Positions 8,312-18,912 are shown, counted from the first letter of the stretch. The stretch is DNA of 64,000 nt from Thermoactinomyces vulgaris (GCF_003688725.1 NZ_REFP01000007.1:88291-152290); one strand, 5' to 3'. Numbers and translations: made by a program. The notes: generated by a model not told the origin, from the letters alone.

Positions 8312-9550
8312 TTGGCTAATTTGCGCGAAGAAGCATTGCGGTTGCATCGGGAAAAGCGCGGAAAGCTCACGATGCAATCAAAGGTTCCTGTCGAGTCGGC
8401 GTATGATCTCAGTTTGGCTTACTCACCGGGTGTTGCCGAACCTTGCCGGGAAATTCACAAGGATCCGGGCGTCATTTATGATTATACGATGAAAGGAAAT
8501 CTGGTTGCTGTCGTTACTGACGGCACCGCCGTGTTGGGATTGGGGAATATTGGTCCGGGAGCTGCCCTGCCGGTGATGGAAGGAAAAGCGGTCCTGTTCA
8601 AATCGTTTGCAGGTGTCGATGCAATTCCGATTTGCCTTGATACGACGGAAATCGATAAAATTGTAGAGACGGTCAAATTTATGTCCCCCACATTTGGCGG
8701 GGTCAACCTGGAGGATATCGCCGCTCCCAATTGTTTCATCATTGAAGAGCGGTTGAAAAAAGAACTGGACATCCCGGTCTTTCACGATGATCAGCACGGC
8801 ACCGCCATTGTCACTTTGGCCGGGTTGATCAACGCTTTGAAAGTGGTTGGCAAAAAGATGGAAGAAATCCGGGTTGTCGCCAATGGTGCCGGAGCCGCGG
8901 GTATTGCCATTATTCAAATGTTACTCAATATGGGCGTCCGCGATGTGGTGATGTGTGACAGCAAAGGTGCCATTTACAAAGGGCGTCCCTACGGGATGAA
9001 TCCCGTGAAGGAAAAAGTGGCTGAAATGACCAACCACCGGATGCTGCGCGGGGAATTGGCCGATGTGATGAAAGGCGCCGATGTGTTTATCGGTGTTTCG
9101 GTAGCCGGTGCGGTGACGCCGGAAATGGTTCGATCCATGAACAAAGACCCGATTATTTTTGCCATGGCCAATCCCGTTCCGGAAATCATGCCGGAAGAAG
9201 CGAAACAAGCCGGGGCGAAAGTGGTGGGAACGGGACGGTCCGATTTCCCCAATCAGGTGAACAATGTTTTGGCCTTTCCGGGGATTTTCCGGGGAGCCTT
9301 GGATGTGAGGGCCAAAGCGATCAACGAGGAAATGAAGATTGCCGCTACGCATGGCATCGCAAGTCTGATTGAGGAACATGAGTTGAGTCCGGATTATGTG
9401 ATTCCCGCTCCTTTTGATCCGCGGGTGGCCCCGAAAGTGGCCATGGAAGTTGCCAAAGCGGCGATGGAAACCGGTGAGGCGCGAATTCAAGTCGATCCGG
9501 AGGAAATTCGCCAAAAAACAATCCAATGGACCAAAGTATATGTACCGTGA
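8312..9550 (+). CDS. NAD(P)-dependent malic enzyme
   Basis: A 412-residue enzyme that oxidatively decarboxylates malate to pyruvate, of the short bacterial ME type (YtsJ-like). The N-terminal malic domain carries AYSPGVAEPCREIH, GLGNIGPGAALPVMEGKA and FHDDQHGTAIV. The C-terminal Rossmann domain starts near residue 185 with VVANGAGAAGIAII. The start is TTG, ten bases after AAAGGAG. It opens an operon with a GntR regulator and accDA, linking malate-derived pyruvate/NADPH supply to malonyl-CoA synthesis. The palindromic operator upstream suggests control by that regulator. Cofactor preference cannot be read from the sequence with confidence. Confidence 0.92.
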   Translation: MANLREEALRLHREKRGKLTMQSKVPVESAYDLSLAYSPGVAEPCREIHKDPGVIYDYTMKGNLVAVVTDGTAVLGLGNIGPGAALPVMEGKAVLFKSFAGVDAIPICLDTTEIDKIVETVKFMSPTFGGVNLEDIAAPNCFIIEERLKKELDIPVFHDDQHGTAIVTLAGLINALKVVGKKMEEIRVVANGAGAAGIAIIQMLLNMGVRDVVMCDSKGAIYKGRPYGMNPVKEKVAEMTNHRMLRGELADVMKGADVFIGVSVAGAVTPEMVRSMNKDPIIFAMANPVPEIMPEEAKQAGAKVVGTGRSDFPNQVNNVLAFPGIFRGALDVRAKAINEEMKIAATHGIASLIEEHELSPDYVIPAPFDPRVAPKVAMEVAKAAMETGEARIQVDPEEIRQKTIQWTKVYVP

Positions 9551-9569
9551 CAGAAATAAGGCGTGATGG

Positions 9570-10301
9570 ATGAAAACGATGAGTGGATCCAGTAAATTTG
9601 AAGCAATTTTTAAAGGAATACACAAACTGATAGAAGAAGACGGGCTCAGGCCGGGTGACCGCCTCCCTTCCGAGAGAGAATTGTCCGAGCGGTTAAATGC
9701 CGGACGATCGTCGGTTCGGGAGGTTTTGCGCTCACTCGAACTGTTGGGATTGATCAGTACCCGGAGAGGGGAAGGAACTTTCCTGGAGCCTGTCTATGCC
9801 CATCAATTTGTCGATCTGTTGGCAGGATTCATTTTAAAAAACGAAAATGCCAAGAAAGACGTCATGGAAATGCGGATGATCCTGGAGATCGGAGCGGTTC
9901 GTCTCATTCAAAAACACCCGGTGACAAAAGAGCAGACGGCTCATTTGGAGTATCTGGTGGAGAAAATGAAAAGGCTGGTTTATGATCATCAAAATCCAAA
10001 AAAAGTGATGATGGATTTTCATGCTTATTTGATCAAGTTAACAGACAACTATCTGTTAACCCGTGTTTGGCATCCCGTTGTTTGTTTTGAAAAGGCGATC
10101 AGCAAAGAGAAGGACGATGAGGAGAAGATTTACCGGAAGATGATCGCGTGCTACGAGGAAATTGTGGATGCAATCAAGGAGAAACGGGAGTGGTCCGCCA
10201 TCTCTTGCTTGGAACGGCTCTTTGCCGCCTGGCGATCGATTCGGACCGGAATCAGTCATCATGAATCGACAAGTGGAATGGAATTGGACTTGACAGATTG
10301 A
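9570..10301 (+). CDS. FadR-family GntR transcriptional regulator
   Basis: A 243-residue regulator. Residues about 10-75 are a GntR winged helix ([37 protein letters not shown], with the usual LPSEREL motif). Residues about 90-225 are an all-helical FCD/FadR-C ligand domain. The gene lies between malic enzyme and accD with only 19 and 28 bases between genes, so it is part of the operon it probably regulates. The operator at 8270-8284 matches this subfamily. The ligand is unknown; a short acid or acyl-CoA is a guess from context. The ribosome site is weak, so the start could be 9570 or the nearby 9582. Confidence 0.85.
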   Translation: MKTMSGSSKFEAIFKGIHKLIEEDGLRPGDRLPSERELSERLNAGRSSVREVLRSLELLGLISTRRGEGTFLEPVYAHQFVDLLAGFILKNENAKKDVMEMRMILEIGAVRLIQKHPVTKEQTAHLEYLVEKMKRLVYDHQNPKKVMMDFHAYLIKLTDNYLLTRVWHPVVCFEKAISKEKDDEEKIYRKMIACYEEIVDAIKEKREWSAISCLERLFAAWRSIRTGISHHESTSGMELDLTD

Positions 10302-10329
10302 AAAGAAGACTTTCAGAGAAGGTGTTAAC

Positions 10330-11187
10330 GTGTTACGAGATTTATTCAGGAAACAGAAAAAGTACGCAACCATTCCTTCAGAACAGGTCAAAAAAGAGAT
10401 TCCCGAAGGGATTATGCAAAAATGCCCGAAATGCCGGACAATCTTGATTACAAAAGAGCTGGAAAAAAACCTGAAAGTGTGCAAGGCGTGCGGTTATCAT
10501 TTTCCCATGACCGCATGGGAGCGCATTGAGTCATTGGTGGATAGCGGATGTTTTATCGAATATGACGCGGATTTGCGGTCAGCCGACCCTTTGGAATTTC
10601 CGGGTTATCAGGGGAAACTGAAAAAAGATATGGAAAAAAGCAATCTGAATGAAGCGATTATAACCGGTGAAGGTAACATGGGAGGCTATCCGGTTGTGTT
10701 GGGTGTGATGGACTCCCGTTTTCGCATGGGGAGCATGGGGTCGGTCGTCGGGGAAAAAATTGCCCGTGCGGCGGAAAAAGCGGTTCTGAAAAAGTACCCG
10801 TTTATTCTGTTTTGTGCTTCCGGAGGGGCACGGATGCAGGAAGGGATTTTATCCTTGATGCAAATGGCCAAGACCAGTGCGGCTCTGGAAAAATTGCACC
10901 GGAATCGTGTATTGTTTGTTTCTGTCTTGACCCATCCGACCACGGGCGGAGTCTCTGCGAGCTTTGCCTCCCTCGGGGATATCAACATCGCGGAACCGGG
11001 GGCTTTGATCGGCTTTGCAGGACGCCGGGTCATCGAGCAAACGGTTCGCCAAAAATTGCCGGATGATTTTCAGACAGCGGAGTTTTTGTTGAAACACGGC
11101 CAGTTGGATCAAGTGGTTCCCCGTTCAGATATGCGTGAAACCCTGATACGGATTTTGGATTTTCACGCCGATAGGAGGGAAGCTTGA
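10330..11187 (+). CDS. accD: Acetyl-CoA carboxylase carboxyltransferase subunit beta
   Basis: A 285-residue beta subunit of the acetyl-CoA carboxylase carboxyltransferase, the first committed step of fatty acid synthesis. The N-terminal four-Cys zinc ribbon is complete (CPKC near 34 and CKAC near 53). The crotonase-like carboxyltransferase core follows, with [12 protein letters not shown] and [15 protein letters not shown] start, with AGAAGGTG upstream. The stop overlaps the accA ATG by one base, which couples the two subunits of the alpha2-beta2 complex. Confidence 0.95.
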   Translation: MLRDLFRKQKKYATIPSEQVKKEIPEGIMQKCPKCRTILITKELEKNLKVCKACGYHFPMTAWERIESLVDSGCFIEYDADLRSADPLEFPGYQGKLKKDMEKSNLNEAIITGEGNMGGYPVVLGVMDSRFRMGSMGSVVGEKIARAAEKAVLKKYPFILFCASGGARMQEGILSLMQMAKTSAALEKLHRNRVLFVSVLTHPTTGGVSASFASLGDINIAEPGALIGFAGRRVIEQTVRQKLPDDFQTAEFLLKHGQLDQVVPRSDMRETLIRILDFHADRREA

Positions 11188-12152
11188 TGAAAAATGCATT
11201 GCCATTTGAAAAACCACTGATTGAATTAAGAAAAAGAATTGAGGAACTTGAGAATTTTTCGCAGGAAAAAAATCTCGATCTGTCGGATGAAATCGCAAAG
11301 CTGGAAGACAGAGCCGCCCGTTTGGAAAATGAGATATACGGGAATTTGACAACCTGGCAAAAGATCCAGATTGCCCGGCATGCGAACCGTCCGACGACCC
11401 TGCATTACATCCGGACCATTTTTACTGATTTTATGGAATTGCATGGGGACCGGCTCTACGGGGATGATCCGGCGATTGTCGGAGGCATTGCCAAGTTGGA
11501 CGGGCGTCCGGTGACGGTGATCGGACATGAACGGGGCACGGACACGAAAGATAAAATTGCCCGCAATTTCGGCCTTCCCCATCCGGAAGGGTACCGAAAA
11601 GCGCTTCGTTTGATGCAACAAGCCGACAAGTTCGGCCGACCGATCATTTGCTTCATTGATACACAAGGGGCCCATCCGGGAATTGAAGCGGAAGAACGGG
11701 GACAGAGTGAAGCGATCGCCAGGAATTTGCGGGAAATGGCCGGTTTTTCGGTCCCGATCATCTGTGTCACCACCGGTGAAGGGGGAAGCGGAGGCGCACT
11801 CGGCATCGGTGTCGGCAACCGCTTGTTGATGCTGGAGCATGCTTATTATTCGGTGATTTCGCCGGAAGGGGCCGCAGCCATTTTGTGGCGGGATGCGGCA
11901 AAAGCCCAGGAAGCAGCCGAAGCTTTGAAGATAACCTCAGCAGATTTGAAAAAATTAGGAGTCATTGACGAAATTATTTCAGAACCAAAAGGTGGAGCTC
12001 ACCAAGATCCCATGTTACAATCAAAATATATTAAACAAGCAATAAACAAACATCTGTCATCTTTGCTTTTGCTCTCAGGAGACGAACTGATTGAGGATCG
12101 GTATCAAAAATTTTCCAAGATCGGAGAATTTACTTCAATGGTCACAAAGTAG
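11187..12152 (+). CDS. accA: Acetyl-CoA carboxylase carboxyltransferase subunit alpha
   Basis: A 321-residue alpha subunit of the carboxyltransferase. The N-terminal helical segment ([20 protein letters not shown]) is followed by the acyl-CoA-binding fold with [37 protein letters not shown] and [16 protein letters not shown]. The start ATG at 11187 sits behind TAGGAGGG and overlaps the accD stop. Length is the usual one. It closes the operon; a terminator follows and pfkA has its own leader. Confidence 0.95.
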   Translation: MKNALPFEKPLIELRKRIEELENFSQEKNLDLSDEIAKLEDRAARLENEIYGNLTTWQKIQIARHANRPTTLHYIRTIFTDFMELHGDRLYGDDPAIVGGIAKLDGRPVTVIGHERGTDTKDKIARNFGLPHPEGYRKALRLMQQADKFGRPIICFIDTQGAHPGIEAEERGQSEAIARNLREMAGFSVPIICVTTGEGGSGGALGIGVGNRLLMLEHAYYSVISPEGAAAILWRDAAKAQEAAEALKITSADLKKLGVIDEIISEPKGGAHQDPMLQSKYIKQAINKHLSSLLLLSGDELIEDRYQKFSKIGEFTSMVTK

Positions 12153-12179
12153 AAGCCGTTTTGACGGTTTCTCTTTTTG
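12151..12179 (+). terminator. Terminator after accA
   Basis: AGAAGCCG pairs with CGGTTTCT (one G-T pair) around TTTTGA and is followed by CTTTTTG. Confidence 0.75.
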
Positions 12180-12242
12180 TCCCGGTTGGACGTTTTTTGT
12201 CCCTGAGGGCTGGGATATACTGAATCTGATGAGGTGATTTGA

Positions 12243-13205
<963 letters not shown>

Positions 13206-13226
13206 CATGAGGAGATGAGTAGCAGG

Positions 13227-14981
13227 ATGCTTCGTAAAACAAAGATTGTCTGTACGATTGGTCCGGCGAGTGAAAAGATCCCGGTGCTAAAAAAGCTGAT
13301 TCAAAGCGGCATGGATGTGGCCCGCTTGAATTTTTCCCACGGCTCTCATGAAGAACATAAACAGCGGATTGAAAATATCCGGCAAGCGGCGAAAGAAGAA
13401 GGAAAAAATATTGCGATTTTGCTGGATACCAAAGGCCCGGAAATCCGCACCGGTGATTTGGAAAAGCCGGAGATTGAATTGGTTGCCGGAAACAAGGTCA
13501 CACTAACAACCGAACAGGTATTGGGGAATGAAAAACGGATTTCCGTCTCCTACCAAGGGTTGCCGCAGGATGTCCAACCGGGCGCCACGATTTTGATTGA
13601 TGACGGTTTGATCGGATTAACCGTGGAACGGGTTCATGGCTCCGAGATCGAATGCATCATTGACAATGGCGGTGTTTTAAAAAGCCGCAAAGGGGTGAAT
13701 ATCCCGGGAGTCAAAATAAACCTTCCGGGCATCACGGAGAAAGATGCCAAAGATATTCTTTTCGGAATTGAACAGGGAGTCGATTTTATTGCGGCCTCTT
13801 TTGTGAGAAAGCCCCAGGATGTTTTGGAAATCCGGGAAATTTTGGAGGAGCACCAAGCCAATATCCCGATTATCTCCAAAATTGAAAACCAGGAAGGAAT
13901 TGACAACCTGGACAGCATCTTGGATGTCAGTGACGGTTTGATGGTGGCCCGTGGCGATTTGGGAGTGGAGATTCCCGTTGAAGAAGTGCCGATTGTCCAA
14001 AAAGAAATGATCAAAAAATGCAACCATCTGGGCAAACCGGTGATCACGGCGACGCAAATGCTGGATTCCATGCAACGCAATCCAAGGCCCACCCGGGCGG
14101 AAGCCAGCGACGTGGCCAATGCGATTTTGGACGGAACCGATGCCATCATGTTGTCCGGGGAAACGGCAGCCGGGAAATATCCGGTTGAATCCGTCAGTAC
14201 CATGGCACGCATTGCCGTTCGCACGGAATCATCGCTTCGGTATCAAGAACGTTTTCAACAAAAAATCAGAGAGATCAGCCACACGATTACCGAGTCCATC
14301 AGCCAGGCCGTGGTGCATACCTCTTACAAATTGGAATGTTCGGCGATCGTGACCCCGACCGAAACCGGATATACCGCACGCATGGTGTCCAAATACCGCC
14401 CGAAAACACCCGTGATTGCCGTGACGCCCAATGAATCGACCTTGCGAAGATTATCGCTGGTGTGGGGAGTTTATCCCATCAAGGGAATCAATGCGGAAAC
14501 AACGGATGAAATGTTTACTTATGCCATTTCCACGGCATTGGAAAACCAATACGTGAAACAAGGGGATCTGGTCGTCATTACGGCCGGGGTGCCAGTCGGA
14601 AAATCAGGAACCACCAATTTGATGAAAGTGCATGTGATTGGCGGCGTGTTGGCTCAAGGACAGGGAATCGGCAAACGAGTCGTGACCGGTCCGGTGGTCG
14701 TGGCAAGAAATGCGGATGAGTTGAATCGCAAGATGGTCAAAGGCGGCGTCATTGTGACACACAGCACGGATAAAGACATGATGGAAGCATTTGAAAAGGC
14801 TTCGGCTGTCATTACCGAAGAAGGCGGTTTGACTTCGCATGCTGCGGTGGTTGGTGTCAGCTTGGGCATTCCGGTGGTTGTGGGAGTGAAAGACGCCGTG
14901 AAACTGTTGGCAAACGAAAGTGAAGTGACTGTCGATGGGGAACACGGACAAATTTACTCAGGAAGGGCAAACGTTCTGTAG
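13227..14981 (+). CDS. pyk: Pyruvate kinase with C-terminal PEP-utilizing domain
   Basis: A 584-residue pyruvate kinase converting PEP and ADP to pyruvate and ATP. Core motifs: [50 protein letters not shown] and the [12 protein letters not shown] loop. Beyond residue about 475 is the extra domain found in Bacillus/Geobacillus enzymes, with the TSHAAVVG motif of PEP-utilizing phosphohistidine domains. I start at 13227 because the protein then begins MLRKTKIVC like its relatives; an in-frame ATG at 13215 abuts the GGAG. Second gene of the pfkA-pyk unit, ended by a strong hairpin. Confidence 0.96.
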   Translation: MLRKTKIVCTIGPASEKIPVLKKLIQSGMDVARLNFSHGSHEEHKQRIENIRQAAKEEGKNIAILLDTKGPEIRTGDLEKPEIELVAGNKVTLTTEQVLGNEKRISVSYQGLPQDVQPGATILIDDGLIGLTVERVHGSEIECIIDNGGVLKSRKGVNIPGVKINLPGITEKDAKDILFGIEQGVDFIAASFVRKPQDVLEIREILEEHQANIPIISKIENQEGIDNLDSILDVSDGLMVARGDLGVEIPVEEVPIVQKEMIKKCNHLGKPVITATQMLDSMQRNPRPTRAEASDVANAILDGTDAIMLSGETAAGKYPVESVSTMARIAVRTESSLRYQERFQQKIREISHTITESISQAVVHTSYKLECSAIVTPTETGYTARMVSKYRPKTPVIAVTPNESTLRRLSLVWGVYPIKGINAETTDEMFTYAISTALENQYVKQGDLVVITAGVPVGKSGTTNLMKVHVIGGVLAQGQGIGKRVVTGPVVVARNADELNRKMVKGGVIVTHSTDKDMMEAFEKASAVITEEGGLTSHAAVVGVSLGIPVVVGVKDAVKLLANESEVTVDGEHGQIYSGRANVL

Positions 14982-15013
14982 AAAAAGCGCTGGATCAGCC
15001 AGCGCTTTTTCTT
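14982..15013 (+). terminator. Bidirectional terminator, pyk / small minus-strand ORF
   Basis: AAAAAGCGCTGG and CCAGCGCTTTTT form a 12-bp perfect stem around ATCAG. T-runs exist on both strands, so it can end pyk and the 28-codon ORF that converges on it. Confidence 0.88.
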
Positions 15014-15027
15014 TAAGACGGTTATGA

Positions 15028-15114
15028 TTAAAATGAAAATGGAACCAGACCCAAACGCGGAAAGACCCACCAGCGAAGTTTCCTGCGCAACTTTTTCTTC
15101 TTTTTGCGGCTCAT
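15028..15114 (-). CDS. Small strongly basic peptide (28 aa)
   Basis: A 28-codon ORF on the minus strand, found because AAGGAGGG lies seven bases before its ATG. The N-terminal half is almost all Lys and Arg (MSRKKKKKLRRKLR), followed by WWVFPRLGLVPF and a short hydrophobic end. It converges on the pyk terminator, which also has a T-run in its direction. The pattern, a basic head and an aromatic/hydrophobic tail, suits a membrane- or nucleic-acid-binding peptide, but no family is recognised. A longer 70-codon ORF in another frame covers the same DNA but lacks a ribosome site. Confidence 0.45.
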   Translation of the reverse strand: MSRKKKKKLRRKLRWWVFPRLGLVPFSF

Positions 15115-15161
15115 TGATTTCCCTCCTTGTTTGTATATGAGTTGGATGAAGAGGGTGGTTA

Positions 15162-15176
15162 CTCACATTATGTGAG
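15162..15176. promoter_or_regulatory. Perfect 15-bp palindrome, possible operator
   Basis: CTCACAT-T-ATGTGAG is perfect with a single central base. It lies between the divergent small basic ORF and the thioesterase-fxsA unit, where an operator is expected. I do not recognise the cognate regulator. Confidence 0.45.
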
Positions 15177-15301
15177 AGGAAGATTTAAAATATGTGTAAA
15201 GAAAGCTCCCGTTTGATTTATGCTAAGGCTATTATAAAAAAAGGTTGACAAATAAAACAATATGTCAAAAGTCACCGGTGCAATTCGAAGGGGGAATCCG
15301 T

Positions 15302-15733
15302 ATGATGAAAAAGACGGCCGAAACGAAGCTGCGTGTCCGTTATCAGGAAACGGACCAAATGGGCGTGGTCTATCATGCCAATTATCTGGTTTGGTTTGAG
15401 TCGGGGCGTACCGAATTCATGAGGGAACACGGATTTTCATATAAAAAATTGGAAGAGAAAGGCATTTTGCTGCCGGTTGTGGATATTCACTGCAAATATC
15501 TGTATTCTGCCAAATATGATGATTTGGTGGTTGTGCGGACAAGCATCAAAGACTGGAACAAGTGGAAAATCATTTTTTCTTATGAAGTGGTAAACCATGA
15601 GACCGGCCAATGTCTGGCAAAAGGGGAATCCTCTCATTTATGGGTGGACCGGAACATGAAGCGGGTGAATTTGAAGAAAGCGGTTCCGGAGCTTTATGAT
15701 TGGTTCATCCGTTTCACGGAGGAAGGAAAATGA
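15302..15733 (+). CDS. Acyl-CoA thioesterase, YbgC/FadM type
   Basis: A 143-residue single-hotdog thioesterase. The N-terminal run RVRYQETDQMGVVYHANYLVWFESGRTEFM holds the Asp-containing active-site motif (YxxTDxMGVVYHxNY) of the 4-hydroxybenzoyl-CoA thioesterase/YbgC group. It should hydrolyse a cytosolic acyl-CoA; chain length is unknown. The start at 15302 follows GAAGGGGGA. Its stop overlaps the fxsA ATG (ATGA), so the two are translated together. TTGACA at 15244-15249 may belong to its promoter. Confidence 0.88.
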   Translation: MMKKTAETKLRVRYQETDQMGVVYHANYLVWFESGRTEFMREHGFSYKKLEEKGILLPVVDIHCKYLYSAKYDDLVVVRTSIKDWNKWKIIFSYEVVNHETGQCLAKGESSHLWVDRNMKRVNLKKAVPELYDWFIRFTEEGK

Positions 15734-16134
15734 GAAATCTGTTTTTGTTTCTTCTCGGTGCGATCATCGTCATCCCGGCATTGGAAATCTGGCTGTTCAT
15801 TGAAATCGGAGGATGGATCGGGGCCCTGCCGACCATCATGCTCGTTTTTTTGAGCGCAGTGCTGGGAGCCTATTTTGCCAGACGGGAAGGTTGGAATACG
15901 TACCGGTTGGCCATGATCCAAATGCAAAACGGGGAATTGCCCGGCGAAGCTTTGCTTGACGGGGCTTGTATTTTGAGCGGAGGCATTTTGCTCATCACGC
16001 CCGGATTTTTTACGGATGCGGCCGGTTTTCTTTTGGTCTTTCCTTATACCCGTGCGATTGTCAAGCATTGGATCATCCGATGGTTGAAGAAGAAAATCGA
16101 ACGCGGGGAAATCATATGGTACCGGAGATATTGA
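15730..16134 (+). CDS. fxsA: FxsA family membrane protein
   Basis: A 134-residue membrane protein with segments at about 3-20 (LFLFLLGAIIVIPALEIWLF), 25-47 and 75-100 (LSGGILLITPGFFTDAAGFLL). The LLITPGFFTDAAGF run is diagnostic of FxsA, a cytoplasmic-membrane family first seen as a suppressor of F-plasmid exclusion of phage T7; its normal role is unknown. It overlaps the thioesterase gene by four bases and is followed by a terminator shared with the convergent ytvI. Confidence 0.88.
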   Translation: MRNLFLFLLGAIIVIPALEIWLFIEIGGWIGALPTIMLVFLSAVLGAYFARREGWNTYRLAMIQMQNGELPGEALLDGACILSGGILLITPGFFTDAAGFLLVFPYTRAIVKHWIIRWLKKKIERGEIIWYRRY

Positions 16135-16135
16135 A

Positions 16136-16160
16136 AAGGAGTCCGATTCGGACTCCTTGT
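16136..16160. terminator. Bidirectional terminator, fxsA / ytvI
   Basis: AAGGAGTCCGA and TCGGACTCCTT are a perfect inverted repeat between convergent genes. T-rich sequence follows on the minus side and GTTTG on the plus side. Confidence 0.65.
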
Positions 16161-16185
16161 TTGCTTGGGGATGGGGTTTTTTCTG

Positions 16186-17334
16186 TCAATCCTTTTTCTG
16201 CCGGAGAACCGGCGGTTGATGACCGAGGATGTATTTCCAGACATCTTGGAAGACACGAGCCCGGTGAAGAGCCATTAAAATCACCACCGTAACCGGTCCC
16301 AGGATCAGCCCGATCATGCCAAACAGCTTTAAGCCGACAAACAACGAGATCAGGGTGAGCAGCGGATCAATGCCGATGCTGCTTGCCACCAATTTGGGTT
16401 CAAGGAATTGACGGACGGTGATAATGATTCCGTAAGTGATGGAAAGACCGATCGCCCATTGAAGGTTTCCGGTCAAAAACAAATAAATGATCCAGGGAAC
16501 CAAAACGGCGCCGACACCCAGATAAGGCAGTAAGTCCACCAGCCCGATGATAAATGCGATGGTAAAGGCATACGGAACTTTTAATATCGTGAGCCCGATC
16601 AACATGATCACGGCAGTGATGGTGACCAGTGCAAGTTGTGCACGGACAAATCCGAGTAACGCTTTTTTTAAATCCGTTAAAATGGTACGGATTGTTTTTT
16701 GTATGTCAACGGGGATCACCCATAATATTTTTTTTCGTAAGCGCGGCCAGTCCCAACCGATAAACAGTGCGGCGAGCGTGATAAAGACAAGGACCGTGAT
16801 TAAATAAGGCAGATTGCTGATAAACTGTCCGATGGCCACAAGGATTCCGGTGATGAATTCGCTTCCTTTATCGGCAATCACCCCGATATTTTCCTGGATG
16901 CTTTGGGAGATGCGTTGTTCATGTTCGGGATTTTTTTCCAGGTACGTTTGCACTGTATCAATGATCCGGCGAACATCAGTGTTTTCTTTCGTGAATGTCT
17001 GAACAAAAGTTTGGCCGACCTTATCGAAAATCACCGGCAGGAAGTCCGCCAGTTTCGTTAATTCAACCACGATTTCGGCTACCAAAAAAATAATCAGCGT
17101 CAACAACAAGCTCAGAAGCAATAACAGGATCAATGTCACTCCTGCCCAACGGGGGATTTTGGCCTTTTTGTTCAGCCAGCGGACCATCGGCTCGATAAGC
17201 ATGGCGATCAACCAGCCGATCACAAAGGGATACACCAGCGGCATGGTGAATGAAACCAATAAATATGTACCCAGCAGTGCGCCGATCACCAGAAGGGACC
17301 GGAGAATGATTCCCATCCACTTAGGATAAACCAT
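16186..17334 (-). CDS. ytvI: AI-2E family transporter YtvI
   Basis: A 382-residue polytopic membrane protein of the AI-2E/UPF0118 family. A pair of helices at the N-terminus (about 8-50) and another at 60-90 precede a soluble helical insert (about 95-170). A C-terminal block of four or five segments includes PYLGVGAVLVPWIIYLF and the GLKLFGMIGLILGPV motif typical of the family. Relatives export autoinducer-2 or act as Na+/H+ antiporters, so the substrate is open. GGGAGG precedes the ATG, and an extended -10 lies upstream on this strand. It is convergent to fxsA and divergent to citZ. Confidence 0.85.
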   Translation of the reverse strand: MVYPKWMGIILRSLLVIGALLGTYLLVSFTMPLVYPFVIGWLIAMLIEPMVRWLNKKAKIPRWAGVTLILLLLLSLLLTLIIFLVAEIVVELTKLADFLPVIFDKVGQTFVQTFTKENTDVRRIIDTVQTYLEKNPEHEQRISQSIQENIGVIADKGSEFITGILVAIGQFISNLPYLITVLVFITLAALFIGWDWPRLRKKILWVIPVDIQKTIRTILTDLKKALLGFVRAQLALVTITAVIMLIGLTILKVPYAFTIAFIIGLVDLLPYLGVGAVLVPWIIYLFLTGNLQWAIGLSITYGIIITVRQFLEPKLVASSIGIDPLLTLISLFVGLKLFGMIGLILGPVTVVILMALHRARVFQDVWKYILGHQPPVLRQKKD

Positions 17335-17374
17335 CTGACGCGGACCTCCCAGTTACAACGTTCTTTGCGGTTTT

Positions 17375-17383
17375 ATTATACCA
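17375..17383 (-). promoter_or_regulatory. Extended -10 of ytvI
   Basis: On the minus strand TGGTATAAT forms a TGn-extended -10 about 42 bases ahead of the ytvI start. Confidence 0.5.
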
Positions 17384-17547
17384 TGGAAAAAGATAATCCA
17401 TGGAGAAAATCAAAGCAAAATATTCGTTGAATTTGTTCAATTATAAACAATGGTGAATAACTGATGTGATAATTTGTTCAATTTATGATAAAATGAAAAT
17501 CGATATAAAAAGCCGGGCACTACCAAAATTACAAAATGTATAAATTT

Positions 17548-17589
17548 AAATAATAATATTTATTATGATTTAGCTAAATATTATTATTT
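17548..17589. repeat. 14-bp perfect inverted repeat upstream of citZ
   Basis: AAATAATAATATTT (17548-17561) and AAATATTATTATTT (17576-17589) are exact reverse complements separated by 14 bases. It lies about 75-115 bases upstream of the -10, where an upstream regulator such as a LysR-type CcpC would bind. Being pure A/T, it could also be a transcript hairpin or an intrinsic bend. Confidence 0.6.
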
Positions 17590-17705
17590 GATAAACAAGG
17601 ATAATAGAAAAGTCCAAAATTTGTGTAAATACGAACAAATGATGTTTTATTGAAAAAGATGTTTTATAATTAGTAAAGAGAATGATGGTTCATTCATTAA
17701 AAAAT

Positions 17706-17720
17706 TTTAACCGTTTTCAA
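17706..17720. promoter_or_regulatory. Candidate CcpA cre for citZ
   Basis: On the minus strand TTGAAAACGGTTAAA matches the cre consensus WTGNAANCGNWWNCA except for the C near the end. It lies about 35-50 bases past the -10, a road-block position. B. subtilis citZ is CcpA-repressed, which supports the call. Confidence 0.5.
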
Positions 17721-17770
17721 TAAAGGTAGTGTCCCACATGGCATAGATCTTTGAGTAAAGGAGCGATCAT

Positions 17771-18883
17771 ATGACGGTTGCAAAAGGTCTTGAAGGTATC
17801 GTGGCGTGTTCTTCCGAGATCAGTTCGATTATTGATGGGGTTTTAACATACCGTGGATATAACATTGATGACCTGGCCGATAATGCAACGTTTGAAGAAG
17901 TGGCTTTCTTATTGTGGAAAGGCCATCTTCCGACCCGGTCGGAATTGGACGAGTTAAAGAAAAATTTTGAGGATTATGCGGAAATCCCGGATGTCATTTA
18001 TGAACAATTGAAAGCGTATCCGAAAGATGTACACCCCATGGGAGTGTTGCGCACGGCTGTTTCCACATTGGCCCTGTATGATGAGGAAGCCGATGACAAC
18101 AGTCTGGAAGCAAATCAAAGAAAAGCGATCAAATTAACGGCAAAAATCCCGACCATCATTACAGCCTTTGCCAGAATCCGCCAAGGATTGGAGCCGGTTG
18201 CTCCCAAAAAAGGATTGAGCTTTGCGGCAAACTTCCTGTACATGTTAACGGGCGAAGAGCCTTCCGACGTATCTGTGAAAGCGTTTGATAAAGCGCTTGT
18301 GCTCCATGCCGACCATGAGCTGAATGCTTCCACGTTTGCCGCCCGGGTGACCACGGGAACGCTTTCCGATATCTATTCGGCGGTGACGACAGCGGTCGGG
18401 ACCTTGAAAGGGCCGTTGCATGGCGGAGCCAATGAACGGGTCATGGCCATGTTGGAAGAAATCGGGAGCCCGGATCGCATCGAAACGGTGATCCAAGACA
18501 AATTGGACCGGAAAGAAAAAATCATGGGCTTTGGTCATCGTGTCTACAAAAACGGGGATCCGCGCGCCAAACATTTGCGGGAAATGTCCCGTCAATTGTC
18601 AGCTCAACACGGGGATACCAAATGGTACGACATGTCCACCTCCATCGAGAAACTGGTGACCGAGAAGAAAGGGCTCAAGCCCAATGTCGATTTCTATTCC
18701 GCTTCGGTTTACACTTATTTGGGCATTCCGCGGGATCTTTTCACGCCAATTTTTGCCATGAGCCGTGTAACCGGATGGACCGCTCACATCTTGGAGCAAT
18801 ATCGGGACAACCGTCTCATTCGTCCCCGTGCGGAGTATGTGGGGCCGACCAACCAACGTTATGTTCCGGTTGAAAACAGGTAA
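17771..18883 (+). CDS. citZ: Citrate synthase
   Basis: A 370-residue citrate synthase joining oxaloacetate and acetyl-CoA at the TCA entry. Motifs: LTYRGYNIDDLA at the N-terminus, LHADHELNASTFAARV (active His), GPLHGGANERVM (second His) and GFGHRVYKNGDPRAK, with the catalytic Asp in DFYSASVYTYLGI. Length and the simple domain plan fit the Gram-positive type. AAAGGAGCGATCAT precedes the ATG. icd and mdh follow in the same order as in B. subtilis. The AT-rich upstream region with a cre and an inverted repeat suggests carbon control. Confidence 0.96.
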   Translation: MTVAKGLEGIVACSSEISSIIDGVLTYRGYNIDDLADNATFEEVAFLLWKGHLPTRSELDELKKNFEDYAEIPDVIYEQLKAYPKDVHPMGVLRTAVSTLALYDEEADDNSLEANQRKAIKLTAKIPTIITAFARIRQGLEPVAPKKGLSFAANFLYMLTGEEPSDVSVKAFDKALVLHADHELNASTFAARVTTGTLSDIYSAVTTAVGTLKGPLHGGANERVMAMLEEIGSPDRIETVIQDKLDRKEKIMGFGHRVYKNGDPRAKHLREMSRQLSAQHGDTKWYDMSTSIEKLVTEKKGLKPNVDFYSASVYTYLGIPRDLFTPIFAMSRVTGWTAHILEQYRDNRLIRPRAEYVGPTNQRYVPVENR

Positions 18884-18912
18884 AAGGCAATTCTCTTTCA
18901 TTCAGGCATCAT

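Larger units (their letters stand above)
17384..17770. other. AT-rich intergenic control region of citZ
   Basis: About 390 bases without a gene between ytvI and citZ. It contains a 14-bp perfect inverted repeat (17548-17589), a TATAAT at 17665-17670 as the likely citZ -10, and a CcpA-type cre (17706-17720). I see no small ORF with a ribosome site. Confidence 0.6.

Noticed and set aside
14954-15166. 70-codon minus-strand ORF with a hydrophobic stretch
   Set aside because: It lacks a ribosome site and runs through the pyk terminator; the 28-codon ORF in another frame has a strong site.
15244-15267. TTGACA...TGTCAA inverted repeat as an operator before the thioesterase gene
   Set aside because: Only 6-bp arms in AT-rich DNA, and the left arm is more simply a -35; no matching -10 at 17 bases, so left as a note only.
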